From: Endomychus coccineus
Taxonomy: Eukaryota; Arthropoda; Insecta; Coleoptera; Endomychidae
Assembly (NCBI GenBank): GCA_958510875.1
Contig: OY294067.1
Coordinates: 232,839,771 to 232,903,770, forward strand
Direction of reading: 5' to 3'
Length of the DNA: 64,000 nucleotides
Notes under the pieces: model-generated
Database searches by the model: none
What the model saw: only the letters and a program-made list of their open reading frames with translations
Told to the model about the DNA's origin: nothing
Made by a program: the position numbers and the translations under genes
In this document: piece after piece, positions 21,865 to 34,383 of the stretch
Layout of the letters: each line of letters begins with the position of its first letter
How positions within the stretch are numbered: the stretch's first letter is position 1

Positions 21865-24011
21865 ATGGAAGAAGTGCTACTATGGTAAATTTATGCCGTA
21901 TGGCTTGCACGAAAATTTCGAAACAGAAGAAAAAATGGAAGAACAAAGTGGTCCAGGGAATGGTTGTTAAAGAGATCCGACTATTCTCATATCAGATTAT
22001 TAAATGAACTCCGTAGTGAACCTGATGATTGGCGCAATTATTTGAGAATGGATGTGGAAACTTACATGTATCTGTTAAATTTAGTAACGCCATACATTCA
22101 GAAACAAGATACTTGCATGAGAAAAGCGATTTCACCTCACGAGAGATTAAGCGCCACTTTAAGGTTCCTTGCAACTGGAAGAAGCTACAAGGATATGGAA
22201 TATACAACTATAATGTCCAAGCAAGCATTGAGTGAGATTATACCAGACACCTGTGAAGCAATCTACAAGGTTTTAAAGAAAAACTACCTGAAAGTAAGTG
22301 TGAAATGCATACTTTGTTATATTTTTTTATTAAGGAACAAGTGAAAGTAACAATAAGAAAAAATAAAATAAAACATTGTCAGTACATTTTAATATGTTAA
22401 TCATTAATATTAAGAAAAAATAATCATGTAGCACTATTGTCGGGGTCAAAATTTGTAACGTACTGTGATAAATATGAGCAAGACGAATCTGAATTTTCAT
22501 ATTCCGATGGGCAGATTGGAGTATGTGGATGTTGTCCAATTTCCAGTAATGAATAGGGACGTTGTTGGTTTGACTGTTGTGAAGTTTACATATAAGAATT
22601 ATATGATCCAATATTGGAATTATGCTGTTGACGCTTCTCTTTGTTAATCTGAGAACGGTGCTGCTGCTGCTGCTGCTGTGTATTTTCAGGTAAAATGTTC
22701 TGAGGCTGTTGAAACCGTTGAAGACGATTCTCTCCAACTATGTCAATTTTGCAATTTCTATTCAGTGACACCATTTCTGCCTCAAATAAGACATCGCCAA
22801 TCAGTTTCATTGCAAACCTCAATTGGTCGCCTGCAACTGCTCGAAGTCTATCAGCCACGTGTTTTCCAAATCTGTCAAATGAATCTTCTTGTAGTGATTG
22901 TAGTCTTTCACCAATTTTCATCATAACTGCATCCGTTTTGTCTTCTGCCCTAGGAATTTTCCTTTTTCCGATTCGGAGTTCTTGAATAAGTAGTGTTGAG
23001 GTTAACCGATTCGGTCAAATTAGAAGATGTAGATGGTGCTGGCGTAGAAGGTGCCGTAGGCCAATCAACATCACTCTCACCGTCGAAGCTTTCTCGCTGA
23101 AACAGAAAAGTTAATATTATAGTACAATAATGCTCTACATTTTATACATCACATGAATCTGTATTTATTTTTTTTTTGTTTGTTACAGTTTCCTCATGGA
23201 GAAGAACAATGGTTAGAAATCGCAACTGACTTCGACTAAAAATGGCAGTTTCCACACTGTTTGGGAGCCGTTGACGGCAAACATATCAGGATTGTTCCGC
23301 CCAAGGACAGTGGGTCGTATTTCTTCAATTATAAAAAAAACACATAGCGTTGTACTGATGGCAATAGCTAATGCCAACTATGAGTTAATCTACTGTGATG
23401 TTGGTACGAATGGAAGAATCTCTGATGAAGGAGTAATTGCCAATACTGCATTTTATGAAAAACTGATCAACCACGATCTAAAAATTCCAAAGCCTGCATG
23501 TGCTCCAAATTCTAACGAACTTTTGGAATATACATTTATTGGCGACGAAGCCTTTGCTATGCGCCCAGATTTTATAAAGCCGTATAGTCAAGAAGCTCTA
23601 ACTAAAGAACGAAGAATCTTCAACTACCGTTTATCCAGGGCGCGACGTGTTATTGAAAACAGTTTTGGAATACTTGCATCCAGATTCCGAATATTCCATA
23701 CTGCTATAAATCTGAGATTGGATACCATTGATAAAATCGTTCTAACATGCTGTGCATTGCACAATTTTCTACGTAAGAAATCTCCAAACACTTACACCCC
23801 CGCAGAAAATATAGACCGTGAAAATAATGTCGAATGTATTCTCGAATTGGGTGAAAGATGTGATCCTAATGTAATGCATAACATTCAACGAAGAACAAGA
23901 GGACAAGTTCTAAACAGTGCAAAAATTACCAGAGAAAAATTCACCCGCTATTTCAATAACAAGGGCTCAGTACCATGGCAAGACAAATTTGTTTCACTAA
24001 ACATTGAATAG
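21865..24011 (+). pseudogene. PIF/Harbinger transposase (two exons, broken)
   Basis: Exon 1 runs from ATG 21865 to the donor GTAAGT at 22294. A TAA at 21886 lies only seven codons in. It reads LLNELRSEPDDWRNYLRMD and SPHERLSATLRFLATGRSY, typical of this family. Exon 2 starts after TGTTACAG at 23189. It has a TAA at 23237, GAVDGKHIRI (first catalytic D), a one-base frameshift in the A8 run near 23333, then VGTNGRISDEGV (second D) and SRARRVIENSFGILASRFRIF (E region). DDE_Tnp_4-type nuclease; not functional as it stands. Confidence 0.92.
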
Positions 24012-24730
24012 GTTAATACTTCTTTATACAATTATTAATATTACTATATTAATAACTATAATTATTATAATATATACTATATATACTATAATTATTATAT
24101 TAATAACTACAATATTAATTAACTATAAATAAATTTACTAATTTGTATAATATAATGAAAGCTAAATAGGAAAATATCGAAATTAACACTAATAAAAAAT
24201 TAAGAATTTGTCTTTTTTAGTTTTGCCGGTTAATATCTCCACCAATTTTAATTTCGTAAATTAGCATAAACATTATACTATGAGTATTCGACTAGTTGAA
24301 AATTATTTTAATTGAATAATAGTGAAATTTTCCTTACCTCTTGTCCAGTGCCCCGAGACGTTTCATCATCAATGGTGCTTGTGGAGGGTCGTACTTTTTT
24401 TGGATCGTTTAAAAACTCTAGTTTATCAAAATACCAGAGGCTTGGTTTATAGATATCGTATTCACCAGTACCACTTTTAGTTGAAGCAATAACTTTGGCT
24501 ACTTCTTTTTTATATACTGTACGTAAAGAATTTATTTTTTTTGTAACCGTTTCCTTGTTAGCGGATGCGTCAATTTCTTTAAACTTCTCAAGTAGAATCT
24601 CGTATGCCTGATTTTTCTTATTCCGGTCACTATACTCCACACTTTTAACTTGCCATAAACAAGGAAAACTACGATACAACTCGATAAATTCACCCAAAAA
24701 TTGGCGAAAGCATTGACGTAGATCAGACAT
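22586..24730 (-). pseudogene. PIF/Harbinger accessory MADF/Myb-like DNA-binding protein (two exons)
   Basis: Exon 1 (24730-24352) encodes a MADF domain (FIELYRSFPCLWQVKSVEYS, ...VTKKINSLRTVYKKEV, SLWYFDKLEFL) and ends at the donor GAG|GTAAGG. Exon 2 starts at 23096 after TTTCAG and reads RESFDGESDVDWPTAPSTP. A one-base frameshift in an A-rich run near 22970 then shifts the frame into KIGERLQSLQEDSFDRFGKH, followed by a Gln run encoded by CTG/CAG repeats (22660-22677). In this superfamily the second protein helps bring the transposase to the element ends and into the nucleus. Confidence 0.85.
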
Positions 24731-24826
24731 GTTGCGACTCTATACTAAAACAAGAACGATAAGTTGTAGCACCCGTCTACATGCTCCGACTTGTCTCATC
24801 AGTTCTCGGAAAATGATGCCTGGGCC

Positions 24827-25211
24827 TAAATCAAGTCGGAAAAAAGAATGACCTAATACGAATTATCCTTATCTAATTATAATACCTAAGAAAGGAATCT
24901 TCCACATATTAGAGATAACGCCAGTACTTAATTGTATATTAAAAAACCAGAAAAAGAATGAGGAATACTATAATAAGACCCACAAAGCCTCTAAGCTATA
25001 TAAAACGGGTGATTACGTTCTAATTAGAAATACAGACGTGACTCCAGGCATTAATAAAAAATTGATCCCGAAATCAAAACGGCCTTATGTGATTAAGAAA
25101 GTGCTAGATTTCTTGTATGTGATTGCCGATGTTGATGGATTTCAACCAACTCAAATGCCATTTGAAACGGTTGTTGGACCAGACCAAATGAAGCCGTGGT
25201 TACAAGAGTGA
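24827..25211 (+). pseudogene. gypsy integrase C-terminal segment
   Basis: It begins with the second copy of TAA and picks up the frame left at 21723 (NQVGKKNDLIRIIL). A frame change follows, then YVLIRNTDVTPGINKKLIPK, RPYVIKKVLDFLYVIADV and MKPWLQE, typical of the gypsy integrase tail. It ends with TGA at 25209-25211. The 3' LTR is not evident; a Penelope-like element follows 116 bp later. Confidence 0.8.
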
Positions 25212-25384
25212 TGTATAATTACCACTTCCTTGACTCCCATCGATTATGATCTCCAACTGTTAAGACTAAATTTTGTTTGCTTTATGCACCTTCATGTGAA
25301 CTTTGTAGTTATGTATGTCAAACGTTAATACACAATTCTCGGGAAATAGGTCACATTAACACATATATTTTTATTTTTACCCTC

Positions 25385-25426
25385 GTCTTTACGTACGTTT
25401 CGGTCTCACGACCATCATCAGAAGAC
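25385..25426 (-). ncRNA. hammerhead ribozyme in Penelope terminal region
   Basis: The minus-strand RNA starts at 25426. It reads GTCTT (stem I), CTGATGA core (25421-25415), a 3-bp stem II GGT/ACC with loop CGTGAG, GAAA core (25401-25398), a minimal stem III (ACG, loop TA, CGT), cleavage nucleotide A at 25390, then AAGAC, which pairs with GTCTT. Every invariant core position is present. Penelope-like elements are known to carry minimal type I hammerheads of this kind, which often act as dimers because stem III is so short. Confidence 0.85.
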
Positions 25427-25827
25427 TTATTAATACAATAACCTGATTACTTAGAAATACTGTAATAACACAAAGCGTCCTTATCGCACAAATTTCGTTT
25501 AAATGCCAACGTCGCGAAACGAACGGAGACATGAAATCGGAACTATAACACAGCAATGTTGCAGCGTAAAAATTAAAAATCCACTATTAAGTAGAATCAT
25601 CAATAAATACGAACGCATTTCATAAATGTCTGCGAGAGACTAACAGACAAAGAGTTCTATCCTCTTTGCTAACAGACGAGACCATCTCAAGTGTTCATTT
25701 AAGCGCCAGATGTCATAATTTATTAGGTGATAAAAGAAGGTCTCTGGCCTGTGAGAAATACTTTAGACAATTCTACCTAAAGTAAACTTTTACATTATAA
25801 GGACGTAAGTAGGAATTTGCAAGAATA

Positions 25828-26235
25828 TTAATTAATTAAATTAGTATAAATATGACTTAGTGTTTGAACGTCACTCCTATGATTAACAGACTTGGAGTCA
25901 CGTTTTATATGAATCATCTCCAGAATAGATCTTTTATAATAATTGGTTTCCTTAGTTAAAATATTAACATTCTTGTAATCAAATTGATGGTTATAATCAA
26001 AGCAATGTTTAGCAAGCGCGGTGGAATTTTCTAAGTTTTTGTTTCTTGTGCTATACTTATGGCCATACATTCTTTTTTGTAAATATTGTTTAGAGATACC
26101 AGTATAGGTCCCATCACAATCTAAACAATTTAATTTGTATACTGTGTGGGTTTGTTTATCTTTAGGAATTACAGGTTTTAGATTTGAGAAATATTTCCCA
26201 ACACAGTTAGTAGGTTTATGCGCTACGTTTATCAT
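25828..26235 (-). pseudogene. GIY-YIG endonuclease domain of the Penelope element
   Basis: It follows RT after a second one-base frameshift near 26225. Motifs: HTVYKLNCLDCDGTYTGIS, a GIY-YIG variant (VYKLNC...TYTG), then YLQKRMYGHKYST with the conserved R, and HCFDYNHQFDYKNVNIL. The domain nicks target DNA during retrotransposition. The normal C-terminal end is present (stop at 25828-25830). Confidence 0.9.
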
Positions 26236-27587
26236 ACTTTTTCAAACATTTCTTAATTTTCTCTGAGGTCTCCGGAATGTATGGTAAAGTTATATAATTG
26301 TCTGAATTACCTTTTACGTTATTTTTATATGACGCTCCATTATAAATTTTGTTTATTCTCTCTTTAATAATAGGATTGAAAAAAGTTTTTGGGTAGCCAT
26401 TCAATTCCAGTGTATTACGAACAATTTTTAGATTTTTGGGACGGTCCTCTGGGTGGGACAATTTAACCGCGCGGTCTGTAAGACTGTTTATGACGCTTTT
26501 TTTATAACAAGTTGGTGCAACGGAATTGAAGTGAAGATAGCGTTGAGACCAAACTTCTTTAGTAAACCACGAAGTTTTTATTACTCCATCTGCATCATGC
26601 CTAATGTTCATATCTAAGAAATTTATGTTTTTGTTAACTTCTATTTCACAGGTAAATTGAAGTTTACAGTGGAAATTGTTAAATTTATTAATCACGTACT
26701 GAATTTTGTCATTGGGAACACACATAAGGCAATCATCTACATACCGTTTAAAAAATACGGGCCGAAAATCTAATGAACTTATAACAGATTCCTCCAGGCA
26801 TTCCATAACGAGGTTAGCAATGGTAGCAGAAATAGGAGATCCCATTGCTGTGCCGAATATTTGTCCAAAATATTGTTCACCGTACTGAAAATAAGTGCAT
26901 TCTAAACAAAACTTCACAGCATTTATAAATTCCGATTGATCTAGAGGTGTGTGGTTTTTAATCTCTGCCCAACGTTTTTTGATGCTATTCAATGCCAAAT
27001 TCATTATTTCCTATTATATTATTGATCGATTTTGATAAAAATTTTAATAAATTGTAAGTAGGCGCTCCTATATTACTAATAATGGGTCTTAGAGGTATAT
27101 CAATTTTATGTAGTTTTGGAAGCCCATAGATATAAGGTGCTAGCCCATTATGGCAAATTAATTTATTTTTCAATTCAATAGGGATTATCTTATTTTTGTG
27201 CCAATTATTTATCAATTTATTCATGTTATTTTGTATTGATAAAGTAGGATCAGATTTTAATTTTTTATAAGTTGTTTCATCATTTAAAAGGTTTTCTATT
27301 TTCTTTTCATAGTCATTTCTATGCATTATGACGGTTTTATTACATTTATCCGCGTTCAAAACTAAAATTTCAGGGTTAGCATTTAAGAACTCTTTTGTTA
27401 TTTTTGTATGATAGTTAAGACGATTCTTTGCAGTACCTACTTCTGCTTTCTGTTTGTTCTTCTTGTTTGTCAAGATGTTACAAATTTTGTTTCTAATTTC
27501 ATTCTTTTCTTCTAAATTTTTATTCCTGATTCCACATTCTAAATTTGCAATTATATTGTCGATAGGCAGTTTTTTGTTATCAGGCAA
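26216..27587 (-). pseudogene. Penelope-type reverse transcriptase (one frameshift)
   Basis: The first frame (27587-26985) holds the N-terminal RT region: ILVLNADKCNKTVIMHRNDY, then LAPYIYGLPKLHK and PLRPIISNIGAPTYNL. A one-base shift near 26995 moves the frame. The second (27004-26216) continues with YFGQIFGTAMGSPISATIAN, FFKRYVDDCLMCV (YVDD active site) and NKNINFLDMNI. This is the TERT-like RT typical of Penelope elements. Confidence 0.92.
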
Positions 27588-27685
27588 TGCAAATTTCGGA
27601 CCTAAGCTATTTCGGACCTAAGCTATTTCCCGAGAATTGTGTATTAATTCATACGTGGGTCAAGAATCTTTATTGTCAAACGTTA

Positions 27686-27974
27686 TGTTATTATGAGTGT
27701 ACTTATTTAAGTTTAAGAACTTATGAATCATGTGCAAATTAAGATTAAGACCATTATGTTATAATACTTATGTTATTGGTTATTTAAGTTGCAATTATGT
27801 AATAATTTATGAAGAAATGTAAGATTATGTCAGTTTATTTGTGATTACGTGGTTTCAGTTGCATTCAAACATTGCTTCAAATGATGACTTCGAATTTTAT
27901 AAGAAAATTACGAAGCAGTGGATCTTGATACATATTCATATACTTAAAATGTTGATGTATTACAATTTGCGATA
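27686..27974. other. AT-rich sequence between Penelope pieces
   Basis: No coding motif is seen. It could be the 3' part of the old gypsy element or host intron DNA. The boundary cannot be set from this sequence alone. Confidence 0.3.
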
Positions 27975-28095
27975 AGGACGCTTTGTGCTGATACAATTCG
28001 TTTTAAGAAATCTGATGATGGTAGTGAGACCGAAACATACGTGAAGACGGAAATAATACGCATATATGTTAGTGTGACCTATTTCCCGAGAAATT
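27975..28095 (+). repeat. isolated Penelope terminal repeat with decayed hammerhead
   Basis: This segment resembles, in the opposite orientation, the terminal region at 25330-25495 (GGACGCTTTGTG, GAGACCGAAACATACGTGAAGAC, GTGTGACCTATTTCCCGAG). CTGATGA (28012-28018) and GAAA (28032-28035) remain. Stem I no longer pairs (GAAAT against GAAGAC), and the cleavage triplet has become GTG, so it should be inactive. It lies outside the target duplication of the neighbouring element and so is a separate insertion. Confidence 0.7.
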
Positions 28096-28307
28096 TACAA
28101 AAAATAAATAAATTAACAACTTGTGTGGAACACCCAAAATATTTTACCTTAGGACTATTTAATTCATAATTTATGGAATCGAAAGCGTTAGAAAATATAA
28201 CAATACCAAGATGTTGATCTTTTTATTTTCCCAAGCATTGGGAATATTATCATTACATTAGCTAAAATTTTATTGTCATTTACATATTTATAATCTTGTT
28301 TAAAATT

Positions 28308-29610
28308 TTATTTTTCTAAAATTTTTAACATCGTGCAAAAGATACTAATGGGTCCAAGATCTGAAAAGTTTTGAGGAGAAATATGTGGTAACGGTAGCAC
28401 TAAGATATTTTTCCAGATAGTTGGAAAGTAGCTTTTTTCGAAACAGATATTGATGAAATGAGTATATTTATCGATGAATGCACTACAATGTAGCAACATA
28501 TTTACTTTTTTGTAATTTGCCTCCATTTTGATTCTCTAATTGACCCATTAACGAACGCAACGTCATCACTCGCCGTGTCTTAATATCCAAAAAAGCATGG
28601 AACTTTTTACCAAAATTTTTAGGTTGGCGAGCTTGATGCGGAATTATCTTGTCATCATTATGTCAGTTTAAATGACAGTGTCGAGCGTCAACAACTCAAG
28701 AAGAGAAAGTCGCCTACGTGTCCAGTGGAAAAAATGATTTCAGCTAATACACAATATGGTTTAGATATTTGTACTAATAGTCGTTTTCTAGTGTTATTCT
28801 TCCATATTCATGGTTTGTGACAGAATTTTGATAAAACGAAAAGCGATCACAGAACCACTAAATCAAATTTTCACTTTCAAAATTAAGATGTTACCAACCA
28901 CCATAAAAATCCCTAAATGGACTAAATTAAACATTTTTGTTTAAAAACGGCATGAAAAGGGCAAATTACGAAAAATAGTATAAACAACTCGTTTCCTAAG
29001 ACCTTGAAGCACTCATTCTTTAAAGAAACTCGTGGCTTCGCCACTCGTTTTTTAAACTTAAATTCGTGCTTTAAGACGAGTCTTAGGAAACTCGTTCTTT
29101 AATATACTATTTGCCAATCCACGGGAAGCTTACTCGTTTTGAATTTATTTAGAGCGACATCTCTATGTTTCATTAGATGTTTTATGGTATCAGTTAACCA
29201 CTCGCGTTGGGGTTTAGGAACCCTGACTATTCTGATAGGCGCAACATGCTTATTAAAAAGACATAACATAAAACTATTAAAAAGCTCATTTTCTGTATCT
29301 ACATTCAATTCACTTATTAATTATGACCATGGCCAATGCTCTTCAAGATCAGTTAAAAACTATTTTTTTTTGAAGAATTTATAATCTCGGAAGATAACAT
29401 ACTTCTGTTTGCTTTTGATAATGGAAACACATAAATCGCGATATACCATGTTATCGTCAGAGATTAGGTCTACATTAATATTACCCGAACTTTTTATAAG
29501 GTCAATATTCTTAATAAATATGGAATCTAATAATGTCCCACTATTTTTGGTAATCATTGTTGGTTCCATTATGAGTTGGCTGTATCCATAAGGTTCAAAG
29601 CAGGTTGAAA
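28308..29610 (-). pseudogene. LINE fragment: endonuclease end to start of RT
   Basis: On the minus strand, frame 29569-29360 reads MITKNSGTLLDSIFIKNID (end of the APE-type endonuclease). Frame 29308-29099 reads PKPQREWLTDTIKHLMKHRD (linker). After a MITE, frame 28526-28308 reads HFINICFEKSYFPTIWKNIL and SDLGPISIFCTMLKILEK, the start of the RT domain. The order fits one degraded jockey/CR1-like LINE. Several frames are broken. Confidence 0.8.
28972..29112. mobile_element. palindromic MITE inserted in the LINE
   Basis: Starting AAATAGTATAAA and ending ATATACTATTT, the two halves are imperfectly complementary (CTCGTTTCCTAAGAC against GTCTTAGGAAACTCG), with a central GTGGCTTCGCCAC hairpin. About 140 bp in total. 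No gene. Superfamily unknown. Confidence 0.75.
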
Positions 29611-30949
29611 GAGAATTATTTACATTGAATGGATAATTTTATCCACCAATGGAGACATGCGACAATACATCAACAGGTTGAATAATTCTTTATAATCATT
29701 TTTAGGTGTTGCCAATAGCAAAATTTTAACCAAGTTTGTATCGAAGAAGACGCAGTAGTAAGATCAAAAGGAATCAATTGACAGTTGATTGATAATTGTA
29801 TTTTTAGACATAAAATGCTACCCTACTCCGTACAGTTACTGATCTCTCCTGAACAGGAGTGTTGAGTCTTGGACATTACATCAACAGACAGCCAAGCTTA
29901 GGAAATTGTCATAATATCAAACATATTGTCATTTATTGATTGAACTAATTCATGAAATCCTGTTAGCAATGACCTAGCATTTATGTGACCAATTTTTATT
30001 ATTGAAAGAAATGAAGTAAGATAAAATTGTGAATATACTTCTAAAATGTATATTGATACATTAAAGAAGTATGAAATAAAAGGAAGGTATTAAATTGATA
30101 ATTTGTATAACATTAAATGTGAGTAGAAGAGAACATTATCAGTTACCTACTAGTTATCAGCTAACAAGATATAATTTACTTAATTATAAATACAAAACAG
30201 TGTAAAATATGTACTTTAAGAGAAGAACTGAAGTATTTATATTTATTGCAGAAAAGATTATTTCTAAATAAACAAGAAAGAACGTGAAACATTTTTGAGA
30301 TAGCGTTCAAGCTCTGAATTATATAAGGTACATTGTTCGAATCTATCTATGGCTTTTTAAGCATATTATTATGAAATAGAAAAACAATTATGAGTATAAT
30401 CAAAATAGGTCATATTTTTTTGATAATAACATGGAAACGTTATTATAGTTTTAATACCAAAGTGCCATCATCAAACAGATAATGAAGTAAACAATAAACA
30501 TTTCTATTATAAAATAGAAACTAGAGTACAATAGGGTTAATGAGATAACAATCACGAGTAAGGGAATATCGGAAATTTCGAGATATGTATACATCCCGAG
30601 AAAATAGAGTGGGAATTGTGTATTAAGATAACTATTATTTAATGTTCTAAGAATTATTCTAAGAGTGCTTTCAAAGACAAGAGAAAAGATCACTTTGTTA
30701 TAGGCCTAACTGATCACTTAGGATGTTCTTATAGACGTTTTTGACACCTTTAGAAATATCTATTGATAGTATTTAATTTGAAACCTTTGGTTTGTTTATG
30801 TAAACTGCTTTAGGCTATTTAATGAGAGGTTTTAGCAGGTATGCTCTAACGAACTTGAGTGAGTCCTGCACTACCTGAAACGATAGATAAAAGCTGACGG
30901 TGTGCATCAAGGATTTCCTCTCAACAGAAAAAAAAAAAAAGGCTATTTA
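29611..30949. other. AT-rich, no gene recognised
   Basis: No conserved domain is visible on either strand. A poly-A run lies at about 30929-30941, next to a Penelope relic. This may be GALK2 intron or intergenic DNA. Confidence 0.35.
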
Positions 30950-31440
30950 ATTTAGGAAAGGTATGACCTGTTTGTAAAAAATGGTTAGCAAAGGTTTAGT
31001 CTGTTTTGTTTAGTCTAAGACAACGAAAATGTTCATGGTATCTAAGTTTAAAATTAAGTTCTGCCAATATAAAAAATATCAAAGCCTGGGAAAATTAGCT
31101 TATAAACTCTAGGTTTACTATATTCATTGGTTTTTTCTTTAGCATTATATATAAGATTATTTTGTGGTTTGAAACTGATTTTAAGATAATGGCGTGATAA
31201 AATGTTAGCAATATTTTCGCTTACACAACCAAAATACGTCAAAGTATGTAAAAAATACATCTACGTGTTTTATATACTGATGAATATTGTAATAAGATAA
31301 TTGTTGTTGTTTGCGGTTAAAAAAACGTTATTCATAGCTATTCGTTTAATTGTGTTAGGTGTTATTTTGTTAATGGGATTAAAAATGCTCTAGGATTGAG
31401 TGATATGTTGCTAATTTATGGCTGACTAAACGATGAATTA
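30950..31440 (-). pseudogene. second Penelope-like GIY-YIG relic
   Basis: The minus frame 31260-31054 reads FGCVSENIANILSRHYLKISF, QNNLIYNAKEKTNEYSKPRV and YKLIFPGFDIFYIGRT, the RT-to-endonuclease linker and GIY-YIG start of a Penelope-type protein. It continues beyond a stop as YHEHFRCLRLNKTD and HFLQTGHTF. The copy differs from the element at 25-27 kb (different linker), so it represents a second Penelope family. Confidence 0.75.
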
Positions 31441-32667
31441 GGAACAGTGGTGTCTGTAAACGTGGGTGTTCTGTAAATTTTGAAGTTCATTCTATTACGG
31501 TCACGTATTAGTGTAAAGCATAAAGTTTTGATTCTCCCATTTTTTTCTGTTTCCAATGTAAATTTAACTTTTAGATGAATCTGGTTTTAATGAATGAAAA
31601 AAAGGAATATAGTTGTCTAGATATGTCTTTGAAGAAGGCATGTACATCATTTTAGTCTAGGAGCTAGACCGATTTTGTGTGACTGAACATTAACCCGATG
31701 GCACTATGGGTTATCGTTAGAGGACGGTGACGGTTCAATGACCATTTCATCTCACAGACCGAATTTTCCCCGGCTGCTAGATCTCGAGATACGGCATCCG
31801 CATTTTTTTTTTGACTGGAGGTTAACCCCTTCCAAGTTGCGGTTACTTGAAAAGCATGCCATTCTTATACACTTCCAGCATGTGCCATCATTTTTTATCG
31901 TGTCCGTTTATCAGGCGGACCAGTTAAAATTTAACCAAAAATGGACTGCAAGTTAACCCCCCCCCCCAAACCTGGTGGGAAATGTTCATTGGTGTTGGCA
32001 ATTGTTAACATACCCTATGCCATCAAAAGTTGTCGGCCCATTTACGAGTAATTGCCCATTATTTAGACCAAAAATGTTTCTTTTTTTCATTTTGTGGATA
32101 AAAGTTGCGGTTTACAAGGTAACATGATGGCACCATGTTAAATAGCTTTATTGGAGATCAAATAAAGATTTGAAACTATTGCCATCACTCCTTGCTTATT
32201 TGAACCCCCCAAAACTCCCTAAAATCATCCACAAAAATGAAAATAAATTAAAAAGAGCCGTTTCGATTTTAAACCCAGCCAATAATTTACTAATTTATCA
32301 TAAAATTGGCCATAATATCCATATTTTTCATATTTATGGTTTATGTTACCCCCTACGACAATTTATCATACCCTCCTCAAGCTGAAAACGCCAAACATAC
32401 AACTGTAATTGAGCATGTTTTTTTTTTACAAAACTATTACGATACATTAATGTACCCCTACCTCCACGATTCATTAATTCACCCCCTCTCAAGTACATCA
32501 TCATCTCCCCTTTAAACAACCCCTATGCAGAACAATATTAAAAAATTGGTATTCTTAAGCTTTTTCATTACAACATTATATAACTGTTTTATTCCTCATT
32601 ACAGCACTAAACATATCATTAAAAGTAGATTATTTTCTCCAAAAAAAATAGAAAAATATATATATAT

Positions 32668-34217
<1,550 letters not shown>

Positions 34218-34310
34218 CTTAAGAGATATAGAATTAAATTTTCTGAATTATGAAGATAACTTAGATAATTTAACATAGGATTATAAAGATGAATAAACGT
34301 AAAAGTTCGA

Positions 34311-34383
34311 ACCATAGGCGGGATTCGAACCCACATTTCTGGATTTCTAGTCCAGGGTGTTTTACCAATTACACCACTTCGGT
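34311..34383 (-). tRNA. tRNA-like gene, anticodon AGA (left copy)
   Basis: Minus strand: acceptor ACCGAAG/CTATGGT (one mismatch), D-arm GTGT...ACAC, anticodon stem CTGGA/TCCAG with loop CTAGAAA (anticodon AGA, serine), T-arm GTGGG-TTCGAAT-CCCGC. The A box (TGGTGTAATTGG) and B box (GGTTCGAATCC) match pol III consensus, and a TTTT run follows. The variable loop is short, unlike true serine tRNAs, so identity and function are doubtful. Confidence 0.6.

Larger units (their letters stand above)
21724..24826 (+). mobile_element. PIF/Harbinger element inserted in gypsy
   Basis: The target TAA is present on both sides (21721-21723 and 24827-24829), as expected for PIF/Harbinger. The ends are poorly matched (AGCCCGGTCC against GGCCCAGGCA), so the terminal repeats have diverged. 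Two genes lie in opposite directions: a transposase with one intron on the plus strand and a MADF/Myb-like protein with one intron on the minus strand. That is the standard two-gene layout of the superfamily. Both genes are broken. Confidence 0.92.
6689..25211 (+). mobile_element. degenerate Ty3/gypsy retrotransposon split by several nested insertions
   Basis: Gag, protease, RT, RNase H and integrase fragments follow one another in gypsy order on the plus strand. The coding region is interrupted at 9527-15398 (BEL/Pao), 16062-21591 (hAT) and 21724-24826 (PIF/Harbinger). After each insertion the integrase resumes at the matching place, and each break is bounded by the correct duplicated target. 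The last codons (YVLIRNTDVTPGINKKL then RPYVIKKVL) end at the TGA at 25209-25211. All segments carry stops or frameshifts. LTRs were not identified with confidence. Confidence 0.9.
25328..27673 (-). mobile_element. Penelope-like retroelement with GIY-YIG domain
   Basis: TGTCAAACGTTA occurs on both sides (25316-25327 and 27674-27685), a 12-bp target duplication. A short inverted terminal repeat (TAATACACAATTCTCGGGAAATAG at 25326-25349 against about 27627-27650) bounds the copy. The minus strand encodes a Penelope-type RT and a C-terminal GIY-YIG endonuclease in three frames. The N-terminus appears truncated just before LGPKFALPDNKKLP, where a short unit (AATAGCTTAGGTCCG) is tandemly doubled. 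A hammerhead ribozyme lies in the 3'-side terminal region. Confidence 0.9.

Noticed and set aside
30858..30920. Short plus-strand motif resembling a LINE RT block (GVHQGFPL)
   Set aside because: Only eight residues, with no other RT motifs beside it.
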